Assembly (NCBI GenBank): GCA_009602735.1
Contig: WELA01013420.1
Location: 312,311 to 341,459 of the forward strand
Origin: Mesotaenium endlicherianum
Taxonomy: Eukaryota; Streptophyta; Zygnematophyceae; Zygnematales; Mesotaeniaceae
Direction of reading: 5' to 3'
Length of the DNA stretch: 29,149 nucleotides
Part shown: positions 15,201 through 25,358 of the stretch, in pieces
Layout: every line of letters begins with the position of its first letter
Numbering within the stretch: the stretch's first letter is position 1
Made by a program: the position numbers and the translations under genes
Notes under the pieces: model-generated
What the model was told of the DNA's origin: nothing
Databases searched by the model: none
What the model saw: the letters and a program-made list of their open reading frames with translations, nothing else

Positions 15201-17546
15201 AGGACCCAGTCTCTCACCTCTGGGCTGCCAGCTCACTCGCTCTATGTACCGCCCAGTCTGGCTCTGTTGCATTCCTCTCTGGCGGCAGCCCGGGCTGCTG
15301 GCATAGTGTGTCGTTTTAGGTCTCGTTGCAGGCCTGGCACCCTTCGCGCATGTCTGCAACGCAGCCGGCGGAGGTAGGACGTGTGGTTGAAGAAGAACAA
15401 AAGCTGAGGGCCGGGCTTGGCAGAGCGCTCTGTGTCTCTCCTGTGTTCTTGAGAGTCATCGCCAGCACACTTCATTGTCGTCCTTCAGTGTTGTTTGCCT
15501 GAGCTCATGCGGGGCTGGGGCCACGACTCTCTCGCACGTGTTGGTGTGTGTGCGCATGTGTGGGTGGGTGACGCAACAGGACACGCCCCATCAGCAGAAA
15601 CCGGGGCCCGTCAATTTGGACGATCTGGGCAGCAAGAAGAAGCCTGCGCCGGAGCCGCCTGCCCCTGCTCCTGCTCCTCCTCCTCACGCTGCCGCTGCTG
15701 CTGGCTCTGCCGCAACCCCTGCCAAGAAGGCCTCTCCCCCGTCCTCTGCCGATGACTGGATGAACGTACTCGGTATGTGCAACGCTGTGGGCTGCATGCT
15801 CCCCCTCCCCACCCCCCCTCCAACCCCCCCCTCATACCCCTGAGCCCTCTTGTCCGAGCCCTGCTTCTGTCTGCGGTGGAACGGCCCTCACGGAGGAATC
15901 CGGTCTCCTTGCGGTGCTTCGTGTGTCTGCTGTGCCGTTGTTTACATGTAACTTGTGCTGGCACAAACTTTTGTGGGCCCAATGGCGAGAATTGCTCACC
16001 AGGGAGGGAAGTGTGCCCGCCTGAGTGGCTCCGAGATGCGGGCCTCAAAGACATCGTGTCCCGCCTTTTTTGCGTGCCACACGCCCGCGTGAAGCTCCTG
16101 GAGGCCGGCGGCACTGTGCATAGGCTTCAAGTCCACACCCGTAATGTGACTGGCAGGGGAAGCTGTGTCCGATTCTTTGCGCCCGCTGAGCCTCCTCCTG
16201 TCTGCCGCATGCTCTGACTCTGCCCCGCGCTGTGGCCAAGGGTTGCAGCCAGCAGCCAGCAGCAGCCAGCTTCCAGCTCCTCATCTCGGTTCCGGGCCCG
16301 TGTCGGCTCTGTTGCCTGTGCTTGCCTGTCCTTTCCCGCCGGCCGTGGCTGTTCCCATCTGCAGGGGGCGCCAGCTTCCAACCAGGTCCCGCGAGGGACG
16401 ACTTTGCCGACATTCCGGGCGAGTCGGAGGAGCGCCGGAAGCTCCGCTATGAACGCCACCTCCGCTCCAGAGAGCGAGCTGTAGGCCCTCTCTCCTTCCT
16501 CTCCCCCCCCCCCCCCCCCCNGGGGGGACGGGGGGGAAAGGGACGCACGCTGGTGCAGCCCTGGCAGTCATTGTCTCCTGTCCTATACCCCGCCACTTCA
16601 TGCATCCTATTGGATGTTGGTGCTGCAATCTCCTCGTCCTTGCCAGATGAGCCGCTGCCTCGCTGCCCCGCTGCATCTGTGTGAGCTCTGTCTGGCTCCG
16701 CTGGGCCAAGACACGCCTCTACTCTGCTGGCACAAGACGCAGCCTCTTGTTGTTACCGTTGTGGTGTTGTTTTGTGTTTGGCATACCGCGTAGGCTCAGT
16801 GCTCGCGGGCATCTCTCAGGCGCGACCGTGTAAGCCTGCTGTTGCTTGTCTGAGTGCTGCCTGGACTCTCTTCTGCCTGCCCCCTGCAGAACGCGGCCCT
16901 GGACGAGAAGAACAGGCGAGATGCCGACGTGGCGCGCGAGCAAGCCGAGAGAGATGTAAGCGTGCCATCCTGCCCTAATGAATGCGACAGTACTGCCAGA
17001 CCCTTCCAGCGGCTAGCGCTCCCTCCCCATGCGCACTTGCACACCTCCCCCCCCTCGTCCACCGCCTCCTCCGTCTTGTAGTAGATGTGGTGCAGTATGG
17101 CTCCAACGGGAAATTGTGCGTGGTTCAGATTATTAACGCTTGTGGATGGTGGAGAGAGCGGGGGCGCTGTTAGAGTCGGTTACGTCTGCATATATGGCTT
17201 GCAGTTCATATAGGCGAGCTAGGGGAGCTGTTGTGCTGGAGCCGGGATGGGAACGGCCGTAACAACTGGGAATGGGAACGGAAGGAGGATGTGGGTGAGG
17301 ATTGTGTGAAAGGGAGCGGGAATGCGAATGAGGAGTATGGGCTTCATCTATGCTGCCAGCTGGGAGGAAGTTCCGAAATGACGCTGCCCTCAGGCTGAGA
17401 TGCGAGGCGGGAGGGCGGCTAAACGGTTCCTTGTTTCCGCATGCGCAACTGCATGCTTGGTGCTTGTGGCGCAGAAGGGTACCCTGTCAGGGCTCTCTGC
17501 GCCGGCCTGGCATTTCAGCAACCGAGACCTGGGGCAAAGAGAGAGG

Positions 17547-17606
<60 letters not shown>

Positions 17607-17655
17607 NNNNNNNNNNNNNNNNNNNNNNNNNNNNNNNNNNNNNNNNNNNNNNNNN

Positions 17656-17704
<49 letters not shown>

Positions 17705-18292
17705 GAAGGAGACCTGCTTTTGCGGGGCTTCTCCTGGACAGGCAGGCTCGGACTTGTGGCAGTACCACGCAAGCGGTTGGAGGGGTGCAGGTGGCAGTCT
17801 GATGTTGAGTAGCAGATGCACGGCCCCTTGCAGGCGAGGGTGGGGGTGGCTGCGTGCTCTGCTTTACAGCAGCCTCGTCAGCGGCCTCTAGTGAGAGTAG
17901 CATCATTGCAACTGTCTGTCTGCCCCGTGCTCAGATTTCCTGCTGCCCTCCCCCCTCCTTACCCTCCCTGCCATTGTGCTAGGGTGTCATACTGTGCGGC
18001 GCCTGTGGGGAGCCTGTCTGTGGGCAGTGAGGAGCCAGGTCCTAGCTGGCAGGCAAGCATGTGTCTCGGGTCACGTGGCGTTGTGCACCGCCATAGCTCC
18101 GTAGCACGCTATCAACTCTGTCGGTTACGTGAGAAGCTCTTGTGCTCTCGCTTGCTTAACCCGCTCGCTCGTTCTCGCGCTCTTGCTGGCTTTATGGGAG
18201 GGGTATATGCGCATGCACTCCATGGCGTGTGTCTGGTGCATGCGCATGCACCTCATCCGCATCTGAATGCACCCGGTATCCCGCGCTCACAC

Positions 18293-18329
<37 letters not shown>

Positions 18330-20451
18330 CGTGTGTATGTGTGTGTGTGTGTATGTGTGCCCGCCTGGCAATGCAGCGCGCTGGCGACATGCTGGACATG
18401 GAGATCAAGCGCTGGGCGGCGGGCAAGGAGGGCAACCTGAGGGCCTTGCTCTCCACCTTGCAATATGTGAGTGTGTGTCTTCCCCTCTGCCAGCTGGCCT
18501 GCCAGCAAGACAGCCAGAGAGAGCAGACATCGTCCTAGGCTTTCCACCTTGCTCTCCACCTTTCAATATATGTGTCTCTCTCCCCCCCCTTCTGGTAGAG
18601 CACGCCTCCTCAAAGGAAGCACACTAGAAGCTCTGCGCTGCCCTGCTGCTGCTGCTGCTGCTGGTGGTGGTGACCACCCACAGCACCAGTCGCCTCTGCC
18701 TGCCTGCCTTCAGAGAGAAGCACCTTTCATCCACCATCACCTTGTTGCGGCCGTCTTGTCCCGGGTCTGCTGTTGTCGCTCTCAACGAGCAGGGGTGTAT
18801 GCAAAATGGGTACTCTGCCTTGTCAGAAGCTCTGCAATGGACCCGGGGTCTATCGAGTCCCCTCGGGGCTTGTCGTGGTGGCGGACTCTGAGCAAGCGGG
18901 GGCACGAAAGCAGGGGGTGATTGACGAGCAACGGCGCTGGCTGGGAGTGTTCTGGCGGTTGCGATCGCGTGCTGGGGGTGGGGGGTGGGGGGGGGATGTT
19001 TGGAAAGCACACCTGGGAGAGGGAGGAGGACGAGGTGCCCTTGGGTGGCAGAATGAAATGCACTGCCGCCTCTTCCAGGGCTAGGCTTCACCCGAATGTG
19101 ATGTGCATGCCTGAAAGAGCCTGGTGGGGACTTTGGCACTACCCTTGGCGGACTGGCCTTTCTGGCTCCGCTCCTTGCGCGCGCGCGCGTGTGTGTGTGT
19201 GTGTTTTGCGTACGTGTGCGCTCACGCGTGTGTGTCCCGATGCTATCGCGCGGCAGGTGCTGTGGCCCGAGTGCAGATGGGAGCCTATCTCTCTGGGAGA
19301 CCTCATGAGGTGAGCCTGAGCATTGCCCTGCTGGTCCCCCTTCCCGCTTCCCCCTTCTCCTTTCCCGCAGGGTTCTCCCCCTCTTTGTCTCAAGTGTAGT
19401 GTGGGCCCTTGTAGGCTTGGCATGGGACCCGGCAGTCAACCCACTCGTCTCCAAGGGGTAGACACAAGGGCATTGGCGTGGGCACACCACGGGTAGGGGC
19501 AGGGGTAGTGGCAGGGGCAGGGGAAGGGACACGCACAGAAGTTTCTTAGATGCCTGCCTCGCTTAGTTGGGAGTGGGGCACAGAGGAGGACTGTACCCTC
19601 TTATCTTTGCAGGGCTATTGAGTTTCAGTGTTCTGTAGGTGAACCTGCGGAAGGATTGTTGACACAACGTCCGTGCGTGCGTGTGTCTACCCGTGTGTGT
19701 GTGCGCGCGCGTTGGATTGTGCAGTGGGGCCATGGTGAAGAAGGCGTACAGAAAGGCGACCCTCTGTGTGCATCCTGACAAGGTGCAGCAGAAGGGCGCC
19801 ACTGTGCAGCAGAAGTACATCGCCGAGAAGGTGTTTGATCTGCTCAAGGTGGGTGGCGATGCCCTCTCGCAGTTGCTCATGCACATACACACACATGCAC
19901 ACCTTCCCTCCCTCTCCCCCCCCCCCCCCCCCCCCCCCCCCCCNCTGGAAGAACTGCACGCGTGCCTGTGGCCCTTTGCCTGCCTTTTGTGGCTTCTGAA
20001 GTGACGGAGTCAGCCGTCTGGTCCTCTGAACACGGTCCCAACGCTTGCTGGCGATGTGAAAAGTGATGGACAGCATGCAGCTGCTTCTCTTCCCTGTACT
20101 CATTCTGAGTGCCGACTCTAACTGTGTCGATAACAAGGGCACGACTAGTGATGTATTTTTATGTCGTCCGTTCGTAAGTCCTACACATAGACTTACAATA
20201 CGATATTGGCAGGCCTAGCTGATGTTCCTTCCCTACTCTCCAGTACGGTAGGTCAAGTCTTACCTTGACAACTTACTTGTGCCCCCCCTCCTGGTCCAAT
20301 GTACTGTACGATTGTGTCGTGTGGTTCTGTATGTTTCAGTATATCAACATGGAGAAGACACGTGCCCTTGTTGTGTTCCTCATGCTCTTTATGCCTGTGC
20401 TCTCATTCACAGGAATCGTGGAACAAGTTCAACTCGGAGGAACTCTTCTGA
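12203..20451 (+). CDS. Auxilin-related J-domain protein (clathrin uncoating co-chaperone)
   Basis: Proposed CDS: join(12203..12843, 13460..15158, 15580..15772, 16365..16480, 16890..16955, 18377..18466, 19257..19309, 19725..19848, 20413..20451), 3021 nt, 1006 aa; all phases fit. The start (AAAATGG) gives [19 protein letters not shown], the N-terminal signature of plant auxilin-related proteins (MDDF-GLL--DFGFKPQGK). Residues 1-850 are low-complexity and probably disordered. They carry clathrin-box-like DLL motifs (FDDLLGGF at 173-180, GDDLLGLG at 206-213) and DPF adaptor motifs (231-233, 255-257). A Gln-Ala repeat lies near 711-731. From about 855 a helical stretch ([31 protein letters not shown]) leads into [21 protein letters not shown]. 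The J domain follows, with HPD at 969-971, and ends [11 protein letters not shown]. In this family the J domain recruits Hsc70 to strip clathrin coats in the cytosol. The exon 3 acceptor is the least certain: alternatives 12 or 15 bases later keep the frame. Confidence 0.95.
13354..13414. repeat. 24-bp tandem repeat, about 2.5 copies, in auxilin intron 1
   Basis: Units begin at 13354, 13378 and 13402, each with TGACYYYCTTGC and, in the first two, ACCAG. They lie within 110 bases of the exon 2 acceptor. A related TTGACCCC phrase also occurs near 13256 and at the start of exon 2 (about 13506), so the family may extend outside the intron. Confidence 0.75.
14950..15011. repeat. GCAGGC/GCACAG coding repeat in auxilin exon 2
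   Basis: Hexamer array CAGGCG/CAGGCA encoding alternating Gln-Ala in the disordered part of the auxilin-related protein, just after an Ala/Glu/Arg-rich helical stretch. It ends in alanines followed by an asparagine run. Confidence 0.9.
16521..16521. other. Single N between a C run and a G run
   Basis: Eighteen C bases (16503-16520), then N, then six G bases, in auxilin intron 4 close after its donor. This is probably a joined contig end, so intron length here is unreliable. Confidence 0.85.
17549..17701. repeat. (GA)n array containing a 49-base N gap (17607-17655)
   Basis: GA dinucleotides on both sides of the gap show that the assembly collapsed inside one long microsatellite. It lies in auxilin intron 5, so the protein model is unaffected. 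The true length of the array and intron is unknown. Confidence 0.95.
18295..18358. repeat. (TG)n array at the end of auxilin intron 5
   Basis: TG array with a few CG and AT interruptions, ending 18 bases before the exon 6 acceptor (18376). Only a short CCCGCCT tract separates it from the AG, so the usual long pyrimidine tract is missing. Confidence 0.95.
18444..18569 (+). repeat. Duplicated exon end: auxilin exon 6 tail copied into intron 6
   Basis: The last 23 bases of exon 6 (18444-18466, encoding part of ALLSTLQY) recur at 18547-18569 with one mismatch (G to T). In the copy the bases after CAATAT are ATGTGTC instead of the donor GTGAGTG, so the splice site is lost. The two copies are 103 bases apart, as expected from a partial local duplication followed by decay. 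Confidence 0.85.
19916..19944. repeat. Poly-C run ending in a single N (19944)
   Basis: Twenty-eight C bases then N, in auxilin intron 8, about 70 bases past its donor. It has the same form as the other homopolymer-plus-N sites in this contig. Confidence 0.9.
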
Positions 20452-21246
20452 GAGTAACTTGGAGCAACATTGTTGCTCTGTTCAGGCATAATTGCTTGGC
20501 AAGGTTACTTACACTGTACGCTGCTCCAGAGTGATATCGCATTGAGATAGTAAGGAGACAACAGCTTAGATTTGTGCATGGACTTCCATACTGAGCATTT
20601 TGGCGACCTTTCATGACAAATACAAAGGGAACCATAATCTGAGATACTTATTATCTGCAGCAGCCGTCCCACGTGTCTTGTTGATGCATTTCCATGTGTC
20701 GCTTGCTCCTTCAGTTGCCGAACATACTGATCAAAATGCCCACGTGCCGATAAAAATCACTGAAGAGGGTTCCACTTGGTTGTTCAGCTTCACCCCCTGG
20801 TCCTTGTCGTAGCGTCTGACTTCATATTTCACATACTGGATGTATCCCACTCATCCACGCTATTCTCCTCTGGGACCAAAGCATACATTATTTGAGCGAT
20901 ATCATGGAGCAAACAGGCTTTGCATGCATGCATCAGCTGCCAATGTATTATCTGTAAGGGAGATTCTAGCTAGCTTAGCACAAAGTCCCACACATAGTTA
21001 TGCTTTGATAGAGGTTCCCCTTTTTTCATATATGACGCACTTGTTTGCAGAATTTTTCTTGCAGATTCAGACGCTACCGACTAGAGAGGGCAACAACTTA
21101 CCCACTGAAAAGAAGGTAACATCTTCGTGCACCAGGCAAGCACACAGAGCTTCGGCGGACAGGCAGCTTGACAAAAAAGATGACTAGGAAATGTGTATAA
21201 GATAATGGTCACCAACCAGAGAAAAGGCTCACTTGTGTGTGCCTGC
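20452..21246. other. Convergent intergenic region between auxilin and GCH1
   Basis: No gene is supported. It should hold both 3' UTRs. A TGTAA element on the + strand at 20953-20957 is about 500 bases past the auxilin stop. One on the - strand at 20509-20513 is about 735 bases past the GCH1 stop. Either could be a chlorophyte-type poly(A) signal, but the pentamer is common by chance. Short open frames here match nothing I recognise. Confidence 0.5.
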
Positions 21247-24021
21247 TCAAGGGCAGGTCGATTTGCGGACTTCCCTGGGAAGCTGCCGCATGAATTGGGC
21301 TCTCAACCTAAAATCCTTGGTGAAGCATCCCAACGTGGCTATCGTGGAAGTCCTACTGGCTGCCTTCTCCGTCCCCCTCGACGCCATGCACATGTGGCTG
21401 GCCTCCATCACCACCATCACGCCCTTGCACTTGGCTGCTCTCATAACCCCCTCTCCTATCTGCCGCGTCAACCTCTCCTGCACCTGCGGCCTGAGGCTGT
21501 ACATTTGCACGACGGAGGCCACCACCGCTCGGTCCACGGCTCTACTTGCCTCGCCCACCACGTACCCGACGTGAACAGAGCCGAAAAAGGGCAGCAAGTG
21601 GTGCTCGCATAGGGTCGCAGACGGGATGCCGCAGTGAGTCAAGAGGCGCAAGCTGCACTCCCCCGCGCTACACACAGCAGCCGCGATTCTGCCGCCATTG
21701 CCGTTGAACGAGAGGCTGCCGCCGGCACCATTCGTCGTTGGAACGCTCTCCCCCGAGCCGCTCTCCCCCGCCCCCACCTGCGAGTCAGGATGAATATCAG
21801 CGAGGGACAGGAGGCCGCCCCGCGTGGCCTGTGTGAGGTACTGGGCATAGTGCCTGGCGGTTTGCCGAAGCTCATCGTGGTCGTGGCCCCTAGCGCCCAC
21901 AGCCAGCGCAAGCCTCTCGGTGGCAGCGAGAAGAAGGCTTCGAGAGGCCTCGTCCCGGACCTGGTCCAGGCCTGCCCCGCACCAGCTCAGGCCGCTGCCA
22001 GCTGCCGCTGCATGGGCCCTGTAGCTGGACCCGTCTTCGTTACATGCGACGCGCTCGCCCTCCTCCGCAGCACATCCGTCGCACCTGGTCACCTCCGGGG
22101 CCCCCTCCGCACCCACTGCGTCGGCGCCCGCGTCCAGGTGACACTCGGCCTCGACAAAGGGGCAGAAGTGCGTGCGGCAGCGCCTCCGCCCCTCTTCGCA
22201 ATCGTCTGAGTGCCAAGCTCGCTGCGTTCCGTCGCGACGAGAGCATCCCGCGCCCTCGCCCCCACTGCCAACACGGTGGTTGTCGTCGTTATTGGGAGCG
22301 TCGCTGTCGGGGAACTCCTCAAACAGCGGGAGCATGGCCAGAAACTCCTCCCACAGGGCGCGGTCGCCGCGCTCAAACTCGCCCGTGGCCGCGCACACAC
22401 GCACGGGGACGGGGCTCCACCCCACCACCGCATCGCAATCTCGGCCCTGCAGGAAGGAGGGGGAGGGCGAGCTGGCGGCCGTGCCGATGCCGCCCGTAAT
22501 CCCCGGCGCAGGCACTACCTTAGCCCCCCCCATGTGCAGCCCCGACAGGTGCCAGCACTCCAGCACCACCGCCACGCCCAGGGGCTCAAACGCCTCCGCC
22601 AACGCTTGCGCCAGCTGGCGGGCGAGCTCCCCAGGGGCCTGCAGGCGCCGTGCGTACGCTTCGGCGACGCGGGAGAGCTTGCTCAGGCCCATGACGCGGC
22701 CCGCCGACGGGATGTACGCCACGTGGCAGCGCAGCCGGAACGGCAGCAGGCAGTCCCTGCAGCACGAGAAGAGCTCGATGTCCCGCACCGCCACCATGCC
22801 GCCCGAGCCCCCGCCCCAGCCCTCGTCGCCGCCCTCCGCCGGCTCCTCTGGGAAGAGTGCGATAATGTCGACAGCCGCCTGCCTGTAGCCTGCAGACCCC
22901 AGGCCAGCCCCCCCACACCCCACGCAATCCTTGAGAAAAGAATGAGTGTGCAAGAAAAGGCCGCCAGCCCAGCCGTCCCAGCTCCTCATCACATGTGCTG
23001 GAGCAGACGCCAGGTACGTATGCAAGCTCTCATGCTGTCTGCACTTAGTTGTGTGGATCTTTGTGAAGGATGCAAGCTAACTGTGGGGAAGAGTATCTGT
23101 GCCAGGGACAAAGAGGGGCCCATGGGGTGCATGATCGGGATGAGTAGGCTTGACAGACCGCTGCGAGGCAACAGAATGGCAGTCCTCCGTTTCACAACCC
23201 TAGCTACAGCGTAAGGGACTAGGCACCCCTGCTACGCAACCTCTAAACCCCACAGTCGTGTAGGTATCTGCAATCAGAAGCTCGGGCAAAAAGGCCACCG
23301 TGGACCTCTGATTGCCCCGTATCGGAACTAAGTAGGGTTGCAGTTTTGAAATACTCGCACGAAGCACCTTCACGGCCGCGAGTATAGCTGTCCGACCAAC
23401 TAAGGCCAGCCATTTGTGTACCGTTTGACATCATAATTCGGAACTGAATTCTCCCACCCACTTCATGATGAGCAGCGACACAATACGGCTGAGACTCATG
23501 GGACATGGACGTGGATGGGTTTCTCGGCATCAGAAGAAAAAGATTGACAGCAGTGAAGCACCTGTGGTCGCATACTGGAATGCTTTGGCCACTCGGAGTG
23601 GGGTTTCCAACAACCCATCCCTGCTGACGTCTTCCCCCAGTGCCTGCAGGATATCCGTCACTGCAGCAGCCATTTGCACTAGAAGATCTTCATCTGCGCC
23701 ATCACTAGATACACTTCCCAAGGCAACATGCTCATCGCCTGTCTCTTGCTTGCCTTCTGCCCAATTCACCGGCCCAGCTCGCCATAGCTCTTGGCCGTAG
23801 CCATTTTCACCCGAAGACCCGTTGGCAGCAACATCATTTCCCTTCACAGTTTTAGTTATCTTCCCTGCTATCTGGCGATACACATCCTCATCCACTGCTG
23901 GGTTCACACCACCAGGGGGGCTCTCTGTGTGCATAAACCTCTTGCAGACGGTATTTCCAGGCTCGAAAGCGAAGCAGTCGTCAGGTGCAGCGAAGGATGC
24001 CAGCAACACGGCGGGGGACAT
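21247..24021 (-). CDS. GCH1: GTP cyclohydrolase I, plant-type tandem-domain enzyme
   Basis: Proposed CDS: complement(join(21247..22889, 23562..24021)), 2103 nt, 700 aa. The 672-bp intron is GT-AG (ACAG|gtgctt ... ctgcag|GC) and splits Gly154, giving TTGYRQ as in plants. The ATG at 24021 is the first in frame, with a TGA 18 bases upstream. The enzyme converts GTP to dihydroneopterin triphosphate, the first step of folate (pterin) synthesis; the plant enzyme is cytosolic, and no targeting peptide is evident. Domain 1 (about 112-270) has LGED--RDGLLETPLRVAKA, GLSKLSRVAEAYARRLQ and GVAVVLECWH, but the CEHH motif reads CRDC (197-200), so it should not bind zinc, as in plants. Domain 2 (about 465-695) keeps CEHHLLPF (581-588) and SHMCM (651-655): Cys581, His584 and Cys654 as zinc ligands, His583 catalytic. 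Its GLSK segment is lost, again as in plants. A cysteine-rich, acidic insert (about 345-460) between domains is unusual. Exon 2 is much more GC-rich than exon 1. Confidence 0.96.
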
Positions 24022-24139
24022 TGAGTCAAGATCACATCAGAAGGCTGGCGATATACAAATTGAAGACTTGCTACGACATCAGCTTGAACCTTCTTTTCGG
24101 GACAGACGTCGTCCGAAAAAGAAAAGGATGAGTGCTACG

Positions 24140-24145
24140 TTTATA
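24140..24145 (-). promoter_or_regulatory. TATA-like element upstream of GCH1
   Basis: TATAAA on the - strand, about 120 bases before the GCH1 start codon and within a reasonable distance for a short 5' UTR. It is a single hexamer match with no further support. Confidence 0.3.
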
Positions 24146-25112
24146 TCAACCAAAGGCTCCGAACTGTGAGCACAGTTACTCCTCCAGTGCTCTTGTGAAA
24201 GAGATGAAGTGCATGATCACCTGCTTGAAGCTGCGAGGTACTTTCACCTTGCAAAGAACGTAGGCACTAGTAGAAGTCCTCATGCCAAAATCGTGAACCA
24301 AATTTCAGAATTATGGTCAGAGGTGCCTGGCCGCCACACCCCCCAGACTCCCCAATCATCCACATGGTCGATGGACGCCATTGACCGTTCGTTTCCTACC
24401 TTGTAAACTTCCTAGAAGTTACACAGTGACAGACGCACGTCTGTGGTGGAGCCTCTTTGCCCTAGTAGGCACAAGAGGCCGAGTCCGCCAATTGCAGCAT
24501 CGCCTGAGCCAAGCACAATCACAATGTGATGATCCAGATCACGCTTCACCACCATCTACCTATCGGGAGGAAACATCGGCCGATTCAAAATGAACGGTCG
24601 ACCGACTATGTCGCACTCCCGCTAGCCCCCGCGCGTCGGAGCCTCGTCAAACGTGCTCCAGCAAGAGGTGTTGCTAGATTGTTGACGGTCAACTCAGGTC
24701 ATCCTTCGACAGCGGAGAATGTGAACCTTACCGTACACTTCTGTCAATCTTCCTTTTCTGGCCCACCCCTCAATTGCAGGTTGGCCAAGGCAGCTACTTT
24801 TTACACGAATGGATTTCACACTTCTAACAATCGACTGCCTCTTATATCATGTACTGCTGCAGTCCTTTAGCGAGAGCAATGCTTTTTAGCATAAGCTTGA
24901 ATTAAGCTCAGTAGACTGTTTGACAGGCGACATGCACCCAATGGCCAAACGACAACGTCTGCTTCTAGACTTCTTATTGAAATTGCAACTTGTCGAAAAA
25001 AATCACGCTTCACGATGCATGCAATGTAGCTTGCGCCAACCTTACTCTACACTTCCAGAGGGTAGCGAAGGTCCCACATACAGCAGTTCTAAGCTTCAAG
25101 CAGCAACATAAG

Positions 25113-25131
25113 CTGCAGCAGCAGCAGCAGC
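25113..25131. repeat. Short GCA/CAG array
   Basis: About six trinucleotide units in the intergenic region upstream of GCH1. They read as poly-alanine in the uncertain - strand frame there. Confidence 0.85.
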
Positions 25132-25358
25132 CGAGTGCTCCTCACCGGGTGTGACCCACGACCTTTCAGGTCCTATAGCCCTGACTTCATACCCTTCTCC
25201 AGTCGCACGGTGAGCCTGCTGTATCTCAAGCCCCGTACGCATGAAGCCATATAACTCAAACAGACGATTTTTTCCGGACTTGACCACCCAGAGCATCACA
25301 CTGAAACCAATCTCTACCATCTCACGACACAAACGAATTGCTACCTGATTATTATTCA

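Larger units (their letters stand above)
24022..25358. other. Intergenic region upstream of GCH1
   Basis: Moderate composition with no confident gene; it should contain the GCH1 promoter and the 3' UTR of the downstream coiled-coil gene. A - strand frame at 25096-25359 encodes 87 residues and overlaps the coiled-coil gene stop. It has a fairly protein-like middle (SGKNRLFELYGFMRTGLEIQ) and ends in an alanine run from a CAG repeat at 25113-25131. I recognise no family and cannot tell a real small gene or alternative 3' exon from chance. Confidence 0.45.

Noticed and set aside
14157..15359. 400-residue - strand open frame
   Set aside because: It lies antisense to auxilin exon 2. High GC and repeats suppress stops, it is Arg/Gly/Leu-rich with no motif, and the + strand reading has family signatures and correct splicing.
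17350..17906. Arg-Glu and Ser-Leu repeat frames around the N gap
   Set aside because: They are readings of a GA/TC microsatellite in auxilin intron 5.
21634..23214. Long + strand frames opposite GCH1
   Set aside because: They are shadows of the GC-rich GCH1 exon 2, which has clear catalytic motifs on the - strand.
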